From: Campylobacter sp. 19-13652
Lineage (GTDB): Bacteria; Campylobacterota; Campylobacteria; Campylobacterales; Campylobacteraceae
DNA length: 64,000 bases
Assembly (NCBI RefSeq): GCF_019702925.1
Contig: NZ_AP024713.1
Span: 1,240,001 to 1,304,000 of the forward strand
Direction: 5' to 3'
Shown here: in pieces, positions 53,402 through 64,000 of the stretch
How positions within the stretch are numbered: the stretch's first letter is position 1
Layout: the number at the start of each line of letters is the position of its first letter
Notes under the pieces: generated by a model
Told to the model about the DNA's origin: nothing
The model's input: the letters and a program-made list of their open reading frames with translations, nothing else
The model's database searches: none
Made by a program: the position numbers and the translations under genes

Positions 53402-55297
53402 TTATTTTAATCCTTTTTTGAGTTTTCTTATCATAAATCTAGCTGGATGGATAGCGGCAAATAGCTCTTTATTTAAACAAAGTGGGCGCGAAAATATAAG
53501 ATCAGCGATTAAATTTGCCCCAAGTATCGCACTTCCTAGTCCCCTAGCCCCATGAGCTGAGTTAATAAAAAGCCCCCTGTGATAATTTGGCTTTTTATCG
53601 CTTTTTTTACCCCAAAATATAGCCCCATAGTCCCTCTCATAAGCTTTTGTGTCATGCAAGGGTCCGATAATCGCAAATCTATCTCCGCTATAGCTACGAA
53701 ACCCTACGTTTGAGCCTAAAATTTCAGGCTTTTGGCTTAAAAACTCGCTAATATCAGCTAAATTTTGCGTATCATCGCTATCTCTTTTTTGTCGCTCGTA
53801 ATCCTCCCTGCTAAAGCTAGCCCCGCACACCCTAGCCCCATTAAAAGCGGCGGTTAAATAGCCCTTTGCAGAGTGAGTAGCATTTGCATCATAGCCTCGT
53901 TCTAGCAGCCCTTTGGCGTCTTTTATTAGAGTGGTTTGTCCTCTGACACTTGAGATTTGTACGCTATCATCAAAGCTTAAAATAGGCTTTTTATCGCCAT
54001 AATCCCTGCCAAAAAGCTGCTTTGAGTGGCTTCCCATGCAAAAAACTATCGCATCTGACTTTATGCTTACAATCCCATCTTTAAATTTAAATCTCGCCTC
54101 ATAGCCATCCTTAAGCGCCTCAAATCCAACAAACTCATGCAAAAGCCGTACATCAAGCCCTTTAGCTAAAAACTCACAAGTCTTTTTAGGTCTTAAGCAA
54201 GCGGCATTTCTCACTCGTACAACATTAGTGACAGGACTAAAATCATCTCGCTTTAAATAGCGATTTTTTAGCGTTTCGTTAAAAGCATAAGCGTAGGCAT
54301 CGTGATGCAGGCATAGTTCTTTTGACAAATTTTTAGCATAAAACTCGCTCGCCATATCGCAAGATAAGCTATGAAAATCCCCAAGTAGCACCCCTGGACT
54401 TGTAATAAGCGGCATTAGTTCGCCAATTTCATTGCTACTACCATTGTTTGCTACGGTTTGAGATTTCTCAGCTAGCACTACCACACAGCCCATTTGGGAC
54501 AAAATCCTAGCCGTAGCCACGCCAGCTATGCCAGCACCCACTACCAAGACTTTTGGCGCGCTTTTAAATTTAAAATCTGGTCTTTGAAAGTAAATATCAT
54601 CTAGCTTTTTCTGTGCTAGCTTATCTAAAAGCACCGCACTAACGCGCTCTCTTTTACCCACACCCTTTAGCTTACTAACGCTAAAGCCAGCCACTTTTAA
54701 GCCCTTTTGTAAAATACTAGCAGCCGAATATGTGCTTACAACAGTCCCGGCCTCGCTAAGCCTAGCCACCTCGCTAAAAACTGCCTCACTCCACATATCT
54801 GGGTTTTTCGCTGGGGCAAAGCCGTCTAAATACCAGCAGTGCGCGCAAAAATCACTCTGCCTTAGCATTTGCTCTGCTTCGCCGAATAAAATATCAAGCG
54901 TAATAAACTCATCTATAATAAATCTATTAAATCCAGCCTTTAGCGACTTATCACTTAGCGCATGAATTAGGCGTTTTGCTATTAAATCAAGCTCTCGTGG
55001 TAGCGCAAAATCTGTATAAATTTGCTCTATTTTTTTTGCAGATAGAGGGAATTTTTCCACGCTTACATAATGAAGTGGCGTCTTTAGAGCGCTAAACTCA
55101 TTAACAGTCGTTATGAAATTAAGCCCAGCCCCAAAGCCAAGCTCGGCTACTATAAACGGACTAAAGCAAAGCCCACCCTGCGCAATAATCTCCTCCGCCC
55201 TTGCCCTTGCCACGCTAGAAAAGACTTGCACAGACTGAGCTAGCGGGTCTTTAACGCTCCAGTAAGTGTCGTTAAATTTATCATTAAAAGGGATCAT
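53402..55297 (-). CDS. mnmC: Bifunctional tRNA modification enzyme MnmC
   Basis: Completes mnm5s2U at tRNA wobble U34. The N-terminal methyltransferase (1 to about 225) has VAELGFGAGLNFIT and WYLDGFAPAKNPDMW. The C-terminal FAD oxidase (from about 245) has VLVVGAGIAGVATARIL and late INSAHGARGLGSAILGA. At 631 aa it is full length. Its ATG overlaps the amiA stop (ATGA). Confidence 0.93.
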   Translation of the reverse strand: MIPFNDKFNDTYWSVKDPLAQSVQVFSSVARARAEEIIAQGGLCFSPFIVAELGFGAGLNFITTVNEFSALKTPLHYVSVEKFPLSAKKIEQIYTDFALPRELDLIAKRLIHALSDKSLKAGFNRFIIDEFITLDILFGEAEQMLRQSDFCAHCWYLDGFAPAKNPDMWSEAVFSEVARLSEAGTVVSTYSAASILQKGLKVAGFSVSKLKGVGKRERVSAVLLDKLAQKKLDDIYFQRPDFKFKSAPKVLVVGAGIAGVATARILSQMGCVVVLAEKSQTVANNGSSNEIGELMPLITSPGVLLGDFHSLSCDMASEFYAKNLSKELCLHHDAYAYAFNETLKNRYLKRDDFSPVTNVVRVRNAACLRPKKTCEFLAKGLDVRLLHEFVGFEALKDGYEARFKFKDGIVSIKSDAIVFCMGSHSKQLFGRDYGDKKPILSFDDSVQISSVRGQTTLIKDAKGLLERGYDANATHSAKGYLTAAFNGARVCGASFSREDYERQKRDSDDTQNLADISEFLSQKPEILGSNVGFRSYSGDRFAIIGPLHDTKAYERDYGAIFWGKKSDKKPNYHRGLFINSAHGARGLGSAILGANLIADLIFSRPLCLNKELFAAIHPARFMIRKLKKGLK

Positions 55298-56775
55298 CTA
55301 TTTTTCTTAAAGTACTCTACCACACCCTCAGCTATGCCTCTAGCTAGCTCGTTTTGATACCTGTTGTCAAATAAAAGCTTGCCCTCAACTGGGTGCGTAA
55401 TGTAGCCTATCTCGACTAAAACCGCTGGCATAAGTGCACCTACAAGCACCCAAAAAGGCGCCTCTCTCACGCCACCATCACTTACCTTAGCTATGGTGCT
55501 AGTTCGCTTTAAAAGCTGGCGATGTATGTCTATGCCGAGCTTATTTGAGGCAATGATTTTTTCGCGGTTTAAGAAATTTAAAAACGTCTGCTGAGAGAAA
55601 AAATTCATCTCCTCAATATCTGATTTATTCTCGAGCGCAGCTGCATTTTTACTACGCTCGCTACGTGCTGGAGATAGGAAAAATGTCTCAATACCCTTCA
55701 TTTTTGGGGCTTTTTGTGTATTTGGAGCTGCGTTTGCGTGAATGGAGATAAAAATATCAGCCTCACTATCATTTGCAAATTTAGTGCGCTTTCTAAGATT
55801 TATAAAAACATCCCTATCTCTAGTAAATTTAACCCTATAACCCAGATTTTTAAGCCTTTCTCCGAGCTTTTTGGCCACCGCTAAGACTGCTGTTTTTTCA
55901 TACATATTTTTCCCACCTATTGCGCCAGGGTCAGTTCCGCCATGCCCTGGGTCAATAACGATTAAAGGGGCTGGCTTTTTAGGGGAGATTAGCGGCTGTT
56001 GGGGCTTTGATTTTTGGCTTTGATTTGCCTGATTTTGGCTAGTTTGCTTTGAGTTTGTCTGTTTTGATTTATTTGGCGTTATAACCTTTGGGCTAGGTGA
56101 TACCTCAGCCTCTTTGCTTACAAAATCCTTTGCTCTAAGAAGCATTTTATCATTATCAATCTGCGCTGTTATGACCTTTTGGTTTTGGCTTTCAAACACC
56201 ACGCGCACGTACTCTTTGTCAAACTGCGCTATACGAATTTTATCCACTAAAAATCGCTGGTAAGTAAGGCTTTTGCCATTTAAAGACGCCTGTATATCAA
56301 GGACATTGCGATAAATAGGCGGAGTATTTAAAAACATTGTACGAGTTTTTATATCGCTTATATTTTGATTAAATTTAAGCTCCAAAGCATCATCTTTTTT
56401 AACCGCACTCATAAGATATATGGGCTTTTGAGGCTTTTTGGAGCTTATTATGCTCTGCTCTTTTATCATAGTTTTTGGCTTTGGCTGAGCTTTGGCTTTG
56501 GGCTTTAAGGCTAATAAATCCTTTTTATACCCACTATTATCAAGCCCAAGCGCAGCCGAAGCCTCTATTAGGCGAGTTAAAGTCTGCTCTTTAAGTGCAT
56601 CATCATCGCCTATAATAGCCTTTACATAAAGGCTATTTAGCTCTTTTAAAAGCTCTCTTTTTTTAGAGATACTAGCACTTTTAAAGGCGTTATCAAACTG
56701 CGATATAAAATCAGCACCAGACGCCAGCAAAATCCCAGAGCAAAGGCATATTATAGTAAGAATTTTCTTAAGCAT
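55294..56775 (-). CDS. amiA: N-acetylmuramoyl-L-alanine amidase (AmiA/AmiC type)
   Basis: Cleaves stem peptides from peptidoglycan to split daughter cells. The 493-aa protein has a signal peptide (1-19), a helical N-terminal region (about 20-110), an AMIN-like beta domain (about 118-225) and a Ser/Gln/Lys linker. The amidase_3 domain (from about 270) has zinc ligands in VIDPGHGGTDPGAIG and FISIHANA, and the Glu in VLVEIGYITH. It overlaps its neighbours on both sides. It is the natural target of the FtsEX-EnvC-like system at 41.5-44.2 kb. Confidence 0.92.
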   Translation of the reverse strand: MLKKILTIICLCSGILLASGADFISQFDNAFKSASISKKRELLKELNSLYVKAIIGDDDALKEQTLTRLIEASAALGLDNSGYKKDLLALKPKAKAQPKPKTMIKEQSIISSKKPQKPIYLMSAVKKDDALELKFNQNISDIKTRTMFLNTPPIYRNVLDIQASLNGKSLTYQRFLVDKIRIAQFDKEYVRVVFESQNQKVITAQIDNDKMLLRAKDFVSKEAEVSPSPKVITPNKSKQTNSKQTSQNQANQSQKSKPQQPLISPKKPAPLIVIDPGHGGTDPGAIGGKNMYEKTAVLAVAKKLGERLKNLGYRVKFTRDRDVFINLRKRTKFANDSEADIFISIHANAAPNTQKAPKMKGIETFFLSPARSERSKNAAALENKSDIEEMNFFSQQTFLNFLNREKIIASNKLGIDIHRQLLKRTSTIAKVSDGGVREAPFWVLVGALMPAVLVEIGYITHPVEGKLLFDNRYQNELARGIAEGVVEYFKKNR

Positions 56776-57859
56776 CTTCGCCTTGAGTTAACTTTTTAAT
56801 AAGCTCTTTGACGCTAATTAGCTCTTTTAATTTATAACCGTTTGCACCTGTAAAAAATAATCCAGTCTCTCTTACGCCACTTACTGCATCATAGAGACGA
56901 TTTGCTATACAATATCCCACTTTTTTAGCCTCTTTACCATGTTCACATGGCGCCACGCAATTGCTTATGCACTTTATTTTTGGGGCAATTTTTTGCTCGA
57001 TTAGCTTAAATAAATTTGATTTTATGCCACGCGCCGGATAGCCCACTGGGCTTTTTATAAGCTCAATATCATCTTTTGTTGCTTCTATTAGCACTTGCTT
57101 AAAAGTAGGATGAGCATCGCATTCGTGAGTGCCGATAAATCGTGTCCCCATCTGCACGCCATCAGCACCTAATGCCATAACACGCTCAATGTCAGATTTA
57201 TCCCATATCCCACCAGCTGCAATGAGTGGGAAATCACCCCACTGTGCTATTTCTGCTTTAACTTGCGGTATAAGCTTTTCTAAGCTATATTCTGGATCTA
57301 GACACTGCTCGTAGGTAAATCCCTGATGTCCACCACTAAGAGGCCCTTCTAGCACAACAGCATCAGGCAGGCGATTATAGCGCTGCTGCCAGCGCTTGCA
57401 GATGATTTTTAGAGCCTTTGCAGAGCTAACAATGGGCACAAGCGCCACGTCTTTAAAGCCTTGAGTAAACTCTGGTAAATTTGTAGGTAGCCCAGCGCCA
57501 CTTACTATTATATTTATGCCAGCCTCGCAAGCGTCCCTTGCTATCCTAGCATAATCATTTGCCGCACACATTATATTTGCACCAAGCGGACTATCGCCAC
57601 AAATTTTACGAGCATTTTCGACTATTTTTGCAAAGGCTTTTGAGCAATAAAAACTCTCGCTTCCCAGCGGTTTGCCCTCAAGCTCGCGCTGTGCATAGGC
57701 CAGCTTGTCGTAATAGCCCGTCCCAACAGAGCTAATAATACCAAGCGCACCCTCCGCACTCACTGATCCAGCTAGCCTATCCCAGCTTATACCAAGCCCC
57801 ATGCCACCCTGAAATATAGGGTGCTTTATCTCATATTTGCCTATTTTTAGTGGCTTCAT
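56768..57859 (-). CDS. Nitronate monooxygenase family flavoprotein
   Basis: A 363-aa FMN-dependent TIM-barrel of the 2-nitropropane dioxygenase family. Motifs: PIFQGGMGLGISWDRLAGSV near the start, IIVSGAGLPTNLPE, LEGPLSGGHQGF (about 173-184) and GADGVQMGTRFIGTHEC (about 240). It also has a Cys-rich stretch, CISNCVAPCEHG (about 305), common in this subgroup. The substrate is uncertain, since many family members are misnamed enoyl reductases or nitronate oxidases. It overlaps amiA by 8 bases and starts at the tyrS stop. Confidence 0.85.
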   Translation of the reverse strand: MKPLKIGKYEIKHPIFQGGMGLGISWDRLAGSVSAEGALGIISSVGTGYYDKLAYAQRELEGKPLGSESFYCSKAFAKIVENARKICGDSPLGANIMCAANDYARIARDACEAGINIIVSGAGLPTNLPEFTQGFKDVALVPIVSSAKALKIICKRWQQRYNRLPDAVVLEGPLSGGHQGFTYEQCLDPEYSLEKLIPQVKAEIAQWGDFPLIAAGGIWDKSDIERVMALGADGVQMGTRFIGTHECDAHPTFKQVLIEATKDDIELIKSPVGYPARGIKSNLFKLIEQKIAPKIKCISNCVAPCEHGKEAKKVGYCIANRLYDAVSGVRETGLFFTGANGYKLKELISVKELIKKLTQGEDA

Positions 57860-59061
57860 TATTTTACCTTTAGTTTTGCGAATTTTCGCTTGCCTACTTG
57901 CAAGACATATTCTCCAGCCTCTAAATAAAGCTGCTCATCTGTGATTTTTTCCTGATTTATGCTGACTGAGTTTGCCTTTATATCACGGCGAGCTTGAGAA
58001 TTTGAAGCTGATAACTCGCAATGTGAAAGAGCTGCAACTATCCAAACTGGCGCACCTAACTCATACTCACTCATCTCATCAGGTAGTCCGCCAGCTGAGT
58101 GAATTTTATCAAACTCAGCCTTTGCGCTAAGGGCTGCTTCTTTGCCATGATAACGCTCCGTAATCTCAAGCGCTAGGGCTTCTTTTACTGCTTTTGGATG
58201 GATTTTTCCGTCTTTTACGCCATCTTTTAGCTCATTTATTTCGATTAAGCTCTTTACGCTTAAAAGCTCATACCAGCGCCACATAAGCTCATCGCTAATA
58301 CTTAATGTTTTTGCAAACATATCATTTGCGCTATCCTCAACACCTATGTAGTTATTTAGGCTTTTGCTCATTTTATTTACGCCATCAAGCCCCTCAAGCA
58401 GCGGCATCATCACCACAGCCTGCTCCTTACCCACGCCATAAATTCGCTGAAGCGTGCGCCCCATTAAAAGATTAAATTTCTGATCCGTCCCACCCATTTC
58501 TATGTCGCACTTCATCGCCACACTATCATAGCCTTGAAGTAGCGGATATAAAAACTCGCTTATGGATATGGAACTACCTGCCTTATAGCGTTTTTCAAAG
58601 TCATCTCTTTCTAGCATTCTAGCCACCGCAAAAGTGGAGGTAAGCTCAACTATTCCAGCCGCCCCTAGCTCATTTAGCCATTTTGAGTTAAACATCACCT
58701 CAGTTTTTTCTGGGTCAAGAATTTTAAAAACTTGATTTTTATAAGTTTGCGCGTTTTTAGCCACCGTATCAGCGTCTAACTTTTTACGGGTAGCTGATTT
58801 TCCCGTCGGGTCGCCTATTTGAGCGGTAAAATCACCTATTAAAAACTGTACTATCGCTCCGTGTTTTTGCAGTAATGCCATCTTATTTAAAACCACAGTA
58901 TGCCCTAGGTGCAAATCAGGCGCAGTCGGATCAAAGCCAGCCTTTATAAAAAATTTCTCACCCTTTTCGTAAAAGTTTTTAATCAAGCTCTCTATGCGCT
59001 CAAAGTCGATTATCTCGGCTGTGCCGCGCTTGATTTCGGCCAAAATAGAGCCTATATCCAT
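57859..59061 (-). CDS. tyrS: Tyrosyl-tRNA synthetase
   Basis: Charges tRNA-Tyr. The 400-aa class I enzyme has [16 protein letters not shown] (HIGH-type), KMSKSLNN (about 231) and a C-terminal S4 domain (about 335-400, [19 protein letters not shown]). It is the TyrZ-like subtype common in Campylobacterota. It starts 9 bases after the spoT stop. Confidence 0.94.
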   Translation of the reverse strand: MDIGSILAEIKRGTAEIIDFERIESLIKNFYEKGEKFFIKAGFDPTAPDLHLGHTVVLNKMALLQKHGAIVQFLIGDFTAQIGDPTGKSATRKKLDADTVAKNAQTYKNQVFKILDPEKTEVMFNSKWLNELGAAGIVELTSTFAVARMLERDDFEKRYKAGSSISISEFLYPLLQGYDSVAMKCDIEMGGTDQKFNLLMGRTLQRIYGVGKEQAVVMMPLLEGLDGVNKMSKSLNNYIGVEDSANDMFAKTLSISDELMWRWYELLSVKSLIEINELKDGVKDGKIHPKAVKEALALEITERYHGKEAALSAKAEFDKIHSAGGLPDEMSEYELGAPVWIVAALSHCELSASNSQARRDIKANSVSINQEKITDEQLYLEAGEYVLQVGKRKFAKLKVK

Positions 59062-59070
59062 AAATCCTCC

Positions 59071-61233
59071 TTAATTATTATAAGCATCATTACTTGAGAC
59101 AAAATCCACGATTTTATACCGCTCTTTGAGCCTATCGCGAATTTGATTTGCATTTAGATGCTCTGCTATTTCTATACTTATAGTGAAAAAATCCCCATCA
59201 ACCTCGCTACCTTGGTTTAAATTTATGCTAGATAAATTTGCCCCCAACCTTGAAAGATAGGTCAAAAACTCAGCCAACGAGCCACGGCGATTTTCCAAAT
59301 TTAAAACAATATTATACCTGCGTGGCGCATTTCGCGTCCATTTGACAAATATCGCCTCCTCGCTTGTTAACATTTTGCCTACGCTTTTGCATAGCTTGTG
59401 ATGCACTACCGCCGTGCCACCATGCCTAAAGCCCACTATATCATCGCCTCGCTTTGGATTGCAGCAATAATCAAACTCCACGCTTGAAATTTTGTGATTT
59501 GAGTATATGACTATGTTTTCAAATTTTTGCTTTTTTACGCTGTAGCGGTCGCCGATAGAAAATGGACTTAGCTTTTTTGTATATTTTCTAAGGCTGTTTA
59601 CAAGCTCTTGTAAATACACGCTATCAGTGGCTGCGCGGACAAATTTTTTACTAGCTCCGTCAAGCTCTAACCACTCAATAAGCCTACGCGCACTAATATC
59701 AAAAACACCCTTTAAGATATTGCTTGCGTACTGGGTGTTTATCTCTTTTATTTTTTGCTTACAAAGCGAGCGTATGGCGGCCTTTGCTTTGCCTGTTTTT
59801 ACATTCTCAAGCCAGCTACAGCGGTATTTTGGCTCATCGCCTGTTACTATACGGACTATGTCACCATTTTTTAGCTCTGTTAGTAGCGGTACACGTACAC
59901 GGTTTATGTAAGCCTGCGAGGCATAAAGCCCTACTTCGGTATGCACCTCATAAGCATAATCAAGAGCAGTCGCTCCGCGAGGCAGGGTAAAAATGCTACC
60001 CTTTGGCGAGTAAACCGCAATATCTTCGGCATAGAGACTATCTTTTGCAAACTCATACATCTCCTCGGCGTTATTTTCTACGCTTGAGGCGCTAATATCA
60101 CTTAGCCAATCAAGACGTGGATTTAAACCACCACTTTTGTATTTCCAATGTGCAGCCACGCCAAACTCGGCGGTTTTGTGCATGTCGTAGGTACGCACCT
60201 GCACCTCAAATATACTTTTATTATCAAAAATGGTAGTATGTATGGTCTGATAGCCATTTTGCTTTGGCAAGGCTATGTAGTCTTTAAAGCGTGAGATTAA
60301 TGGATTAAAATGCATATGCAAATTCCCAAGCACCCTGTAACAATCAAGTGGAGCGTCAACAAGCACCCTAACTGCAAGTAGATCAAGCACCTCCTCTATG
60401 CTAATGCCCTTTCGCTGCATTTTTAAAAATATTGAATAGTGGTGCTTTATGCGTTTTTGAATTTCAAACGTACCCTCAGCAAAGCCATTTGTAAGCAAAA
60501 TATGTCCTACTCTATCGACAAAATCGTTAATTATAAGCGATAATTTTTGCTGCTGTTCGTTTATATAATCATCAATCTTTTTATAATCCTCTGGCATAAT
60601 GCGCTCAAAGCTTAAATCCTCGAGCAAATTCTTAATAGATGAAATTCCAAGGCGATGGGCTATGGGCGCATACACCATCAGTGTCTCCTCAGCGATGCGC
60701 TTTTGCTTTTCTGGGCGAAGGGCGCTAATTGTAAGCATATTATGCAGTCTATCGCATAGCTTAATAACAAGCACACGCACATCTTCGATTGAGATTAAAA
60801 GCATGCGACGAAATGTAAGAGCCGAGCTGGCTAGCTTTTCATTACTAGAGCTACTTACTAGCTTATCCTCGCGTATATTTACTATCTTAGTAAGCCCTTC
60901 AACCAGCTTTGCCGCATCCGCACCAAAGGCATCTCTTACATCACTTAAAGTAGCGTCTGTATCCTCTACCACATCATGCAAAAGCGCAGCCACAATCATA
61001 GCCTCATCAGCACCCATATAAGCCACAAAACATGCCACGAGTATAGGGTGTATGGCATACGGTTCGCCACTTTTTCTATACTGCCCCTCGTGAGATACAA
61101 TACAAAAATCAATGGCTTTTTGCACAAGATAGCTATTAGGAAATAGCGAAGCAAGCAGCTCCTTAGCGTCAGTCACGCTGTTTATTGCGACTACATCTTT
61201 TACAAGCTGCTCAAAAAATATATTATTTGCCAT
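59071..61233 (-). CDS. spoT: Bifunctional (p)ppGpp synthetase/hydrolase (Rsh/SpoT)
   Basis: Makes and degrades the alarmone (p)ppGpp. Domains in order: HD hydrolase (about 35-180, with [13 protein letters not shown]), synthetase (about 225-340, with [16 protein letters not shown]), TGS (about 385-445, [19 protein letters not shown]) and C-terminal ACT (about 640-715). Both catalytic domains look intact, so it is likely the only long Rsh of the cell, as usual in this group. It overlaps rpoZ by 11 bases, the same pairing as in many bacteria. Confidence 0.94.
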   Translation of the reverse strand: MANNIFFEQLVKDVVAINSVTDAKELLASLFPNSYLVQKAIDFCIVSHEGQYRKSGEPYAIHPILVACFVAYMGADEAMIVAALLHDVVEDTDATLSDVRDAFGADAAKLVEGLTKIVNIREDKLVSSSSNEKLASSALTFRRMLLISIEDVRVLVIKLCDRLHNMLTISALRPEKQKRIAEETLMVYAPIAHRLGISSIKNLLEDLSFERIMPEDYKKIDDYINEQQQKLSLIINDFVDRVGHILLTNGFAEGTFEIQKRIKHHYSIFLKMQRKGISIEEVLDLLAVRVLVDAPLDCYRVLGNLHMHFNPLISRFKDYIALPKQNGYQTIHTTIFDNKSIFEVQVRTYDMHKTAEFGVAAHWKYKSGGLNPRLDWLSDISASSVENNAEEMYEFAKDSLYAEDIAVYSPKGSIFTLPRGATALDYAYEVHTEVGLYASQAYINRVRVPLLTELKNGDIVRIVTGDEPKYRCSWLENVKTGKAKAAIRSLCKQKIKEINTQYASNILKGVFDISARRLIEWLELDGASKKFVRAATDSVYLQELVNSLRKYTKKLSPFSIGDRYSVKKQKFENIVIYSNHKISSVEFDYCCNPKRGDDIVGFRHGGTAVVHHKLCKSVGKMLTSEEAIFVKWTRNAPRRYNIVLNLENRRGSLAEFLTYLSRLGANLSSINLNQGSEVDGDFFTISIEIAEHLNANQIRDRLKERYKIVDFVSSNDAYNN

Positions 61234-61438
61234 CTACAATAGCTTCTAGCCCCACCTTGCCCTCAGCGACTTCTAAAAGCGCTATATCGGCAAATTTCAT
61301 CTTTGAAGTATCAGCATTTACTAGCACCTCGGCTCCATTTGCCAAAGCCTCAGCACGACGAGCTACGACTAGGGATAGCTTATAGCGGTCATCTCCGACT
61401 TTTTTTAGAGCCTTTGCTGTGATTTGTTCTGTTCTCAT
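61223..61438 (-). CDS. rpoZ: RNA polymerase omega subunit
   Basis: A 71-aa omega subunit: [21 protein letters not shown] with [15 protein letters not shown] (the conserved VxxRAxEL-type helix). It lies between pyrH and spoT, and overlaps the latter. Confidence 0.9.
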   Translation of the reverse strand: MRTEQITAKALKKVGDDRYKLSLVVARRAEALANGAEVLVNADTSKMKFADIALLEVAEGKVGLEAIVDGK

Positions 61439-61454
61439 TTTTTATCCTTTAAAT

Positions 61455-62192
<738 letters not shown>

Positions 62193-62195
62193 CTA

Positions 62196-62201
62196 ATTCT
62201 A
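62196..62201 (-). promoter_or_regulatory. -10 box of the pyrH operon promoter
   Basis: TAGAAT on the minus strand, 24 bases before the pyrH ATG, with GGG and T-rich DNA upstream (GGCTTTTTGGG). Probable promoter for the whole pyrH-alr run. Confidence 0.5.
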
Positions 62202-62291
62202 CCCAAAAAGCCTTTAAAAGCTTTTGAATTTATTAATGTTTATCGGTTTTTTAAATTTTGAAAAATATTGATTTTAGCCCAAATAGCCACT

Positions 62292-63086
62292 TTACCTAGG
62301 CAAAGAAAAAGCCTCACGCATAGAATTTATAATACTACTTTCTTTTAAAGTATTATCAAAAAATAGATTAAAAGCTAACACCGCCTGAAAAAGTAGCATA
62401 TCAGCCCCATCTTTATTAGGTATGTTTAGGCTTTTTGCCATCTGCAAAAACGGCGTCTCTTTGCCGTATATGACGTCAAAAGCATATCGAGCGTGCTTTA
62501 ACGCAGGTCTTAAAATCTCACTAGGTGCTGGCAAAAGCTCATCTTTTAACCCAGCTGAAGTAGTATTTAAAACCAAATCAAAATCGCCAAACTCAAAGCT
62601 CTCCCAAGTAAAAGTCCTAAAATCGGTCTCAAAGCTAGCAAGCCTAGACTTGCTGCGATTTAGCACGCTTACATCTGCGCCACTATCCTTTAAAGCATGA
62701 GCGAGTGCTAAAGCAGTGCCACCAGCGCCTAAAACTAGGACTTTTTTTACGTCGCTAAACTTGCTAATAGCCCTTAAAAAGCCAGGTGCGTCTGTGTTAA
62801 AAGCATAAATTTTATCATCTCTTTGCACCAAAGTATTTGCTGCGCCTACTTTTAGCACAAACTCACTCTTTACGTCTGCTTGCATGGCGGCTACGTGCTT
62901 ATGGGGGACAGTTATATTTGCTCCGCTTAGCCCTAGCCTCTTAAATTTATCAATCAGCGTATCGCCATCTTTTAACAAATAGCGAATATAAGCACCACTT
63001 AGCCCTAGCGCATTAAGTGCGCTATTGTGAAGTCTTGGGCTAAGTGAGTGGGCTACTGGGTCGCCAAAAAGGGCAAAAAGGCGCAC
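62292..63086 (-). CDS. aroE: Shikimate dehydrogenase
   Basis: Reduces 3-dehydroshikimate in aromatic amino acid synthesis. The 264-aa protein has the substrate site SLSPRLHNSALNALG (about 14-28), NITVPHK with the catalytic Lys (about 58-64), and the NADPH motif VLGAGGTALAL (about 118). The start is GTG at 63086, directly adjoining the SPOR-gene stop. Confidence 0.93.
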   Translation of the reverse strand: MRLFALFGDPVAHSLSPRLHNSALNALGLSGAYIRYLLKDGDTLIDKFKRLGLSGANITVPHKHVAAMQADVKSEFVLKVGAANTLVQRDDKIYAFNTDAPGFLRAISKFSDVKKVLVLGAGGTALALAHALKDSGADVSVLNRSKSRLASFETDFRTFTWESFEFGDFDLVLNTTSAGLKDELLPAPSEILRPALKHARYAFDVIYGKETPFLQMAKSLNIPNKDGADMLLFQAVLAFNLFFDNTLKESSIINSMREAFSLPR

Positions 63087-63929
63087 CTATTTTACCCTGT
63101 AGACAAAGGCTTCTTTTGCGATTTGTTCGCGGATTTCTGACACTGCTTGTTTTAGCTTATCCGTAGAAAATGGCCCCACAAGTACCTTTGTGGCTGCCCC
63201 CACTTTTAAAAGATGTACAGCATAGCCTTTTTCTTTTAGTTTTGAGACATAGCTAGCACTTGGGCTAAACTTGCTAACAGCAGCAACTTGCACGTACGCC
63301 CCAGATGGCACGTTTTGGCTTACGCTTGGCGCGCTAGTACTCTTTACAAGCTCTTTTAAATTTACGCTCTCTTGTTTTTTAGCTGGCGGTGTGGCTGGCT
63401 TATTAGCAGGCTTTGGCTGTGAAGCTGGCTTGACTTCAGACTTTTTTGGCTCTGGCTTTTTAGCTACTGTAGCTTCTGACTTTTTTGTGCCTACTGGCTT
63501 TGGTTGATTAGTGATTGATGGCGTATCAACGCTTTCCTTAGCTGGTTTAGCGGCTGCTTTTTCTTGATCTTTTAAGCGCTTTATCATGCTCTCAAAATCA
63601 TCATCGCTTTTGCTTTCAGCTACTATAGGCACTTGTTCAAACATCCCATCGCCATCTTTTTGCTCATCTTTAGGCTCATTTACTAAAGCTGGCTCAATAG
63701 CTGAGGGCTGCTCCTCTTTTGCAGCTGGTACTGGAGGCAGGACTAGGCGAGGTTGCTGGACTTGGGCTGTTTGTTCCTCATCTTGTGAGCTAAATAGCCC
63801 AACAATTGCTATGACTATTAAAAACAGAATAACAAAACCAGCTATCACCATAAGAAGTCGTTTAAAATTTAAATTTTTATTATTTTCATGCTCGTTTAGC
63901 ATTAAATCTTGCAGTCCGTCATTTGGCAT
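63087..63929 (-). CDS. SPOR-domain membrane protein
   Basis: A 280-aa bitopic protein: cytoplasmic N-terminus, one span (about 24-45, LLMVIAGFVILFLIVIAIVGLF), a long Pro/Lys/Glu/Ala periplasmic linker and a C-terminal SPOR domain (about 203-280, SGAYVQVAAVSKF to GPFSTDKLKQAV). SPOR domains bind denuded glycan strands at the septum, so a cell-division role is likely. C. jejuni has a similar gene before aroE (Cj0404). AAGGAGAGAAA precedes the ATG. Confidence 0.85.
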   Translation of the reverse strand: MPNDGLQDLMLNEHENNKNLNFKRLLMVIAGFVILFLIVIAIVGLFSSQDEEQTAQVQQPRLVLPPVPAAKEEQPSAIEPALVNEPKDEQKDGDGMFEQVPIVAESKSDDDFESMIKRLKDQEKAAAKPAKESVDTPSITNQPKPVGTKKSEATVAKKPEPKKSEVKPASQPKPANKPATPPAKKQESVNLKELVKSTSAPSVSQNVPSGAYVQVAAVSKFSPSASYVSKLKEKGYAVHLLKVGAATKVLVGPFSTDKLKQAVSEIREQIAKEAFVYRVK

Positions 63930-63938
63930 TTTCTCTCC

Positions 63939-64000
63939 TTACATATGTTTTGACCAGCTGGCGCCGCGCTCTTTCGCGTAAAGCTTATAAGGCAGTGCTA
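63939..64000 (-). CDS. 3' end of an unidentified protein (partial)
   Basis: The minus-strand frame reads ALPYKLYAKERGASWSKHM and stops at TAA (63941-63939), just before the ribosome site of the SPOR gene. The 9-base gap to the SPOR start indicates one transcript. Twenty residues are too few for identification. Confidence 0.55.
   Translation of the reverse strand, partial: ALPYKLYAKERGASWSKHM

Overview
The window is a chromosomal segment of a Campylobacterota bacterium, most likely a Campylobacter. The evidence is gene order: several blocks match the order I recall from Campylobacter jejuni. These are ispDF / HP1021-type regulator / Sat-like / pgpA; argS-tatA-gmk-acidic protein-fliR-ABC ATPase-tsf-rpsB; rluD-like / flpA / trmB / ftsE / ftsX / envC-like; flgI-flgJ-flgM-flgN-flgK; and pyrH-rpoZ-spoT-tyrS-nitronate monooxygenase-amiA-mnmC. 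Other blocks sit in different company, so this is not C. jejuni itself. Coding is dense, starts are often TTG or GTG, and many genes overlap. I see no rRNA, tRNA, CRISPR array, transposase or prophage.

Layout. 1-1.3 kb: the 5' end of a small divergent gene, then nusA. 1.3-4.9 kb: an iron-uptake locus in which a TonB-dependent receptor is a decayed pseudogene while the divergent exbB-exbD-tonB genes are intact; two Fur-box-like sites lie between them. 4.9-5.7 kb: gene-free DNA rich in hairpins. 5.7-9.2 kb: prfB, a small unknown gene, an RclA-like flavoprotein and a Cys-rich Sel1 lipoprotein. 9.3-17.8 kb: panC, rimO, a type III restriction-modification pair (res then mod) and an enlarged tilS. 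18.6-22.3 kb: an ankyrin protein, an Mrp-type ATPase and thiC. 22.4-26.1 kb: ispDF, an atypical orphan response regulator, a Sat-like protein and pgpA. 27.2-35.2 kb: SseB-like protein, argS, tatA, gmk, a very acidic protein, fliR, an ABC ATPase, a Pmp3 protein, tsf and rpsB. 35.7-38.1 kb: pgeF-like, ribE, rodA. 38.2-44.2 kb: rluD-like, flpA, trmB, ftsE, ftsX and an EnvC-like protein. 44.8-48.7 kb: a flagellar operon (flgI to flgK) with a sigma-54 promoter in front of flgI and a sigma-28 promoter in front of flgM. 48.8-51.9 kb: hemE and a NIT-domain chemoreceptor. 52.4-63.9 kb: alr, mnmC, amiA, nitronate monooxygenase, tyrS, spoT, rpoZ, pyrH, aroE and a SPOR protein.

How the genes fit together. 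FtsE, FtsX, the EnvC-like protein (whose LytM domain lacks its zinc ligands) and AmiA look like a complete system for activating a septal amidase, encoded in two places. FlgM, FlgN, FlgK, FlgI, FlgJ and FliR are parts of the flagellum and its regulation.

The least explained material is the non-coding DNA. Seven gene-free gaps of about 0.36-1 kb hold degenerate, mutually similar elements built around hairpins and a shared tail; four copies can be aligned by eye. A second oddity is three back-to-back inverted repeats inside the coding sequence of the type III methyltransferase. I did not find a clear, complete new system; these two structures are the best candidates for a closer look.
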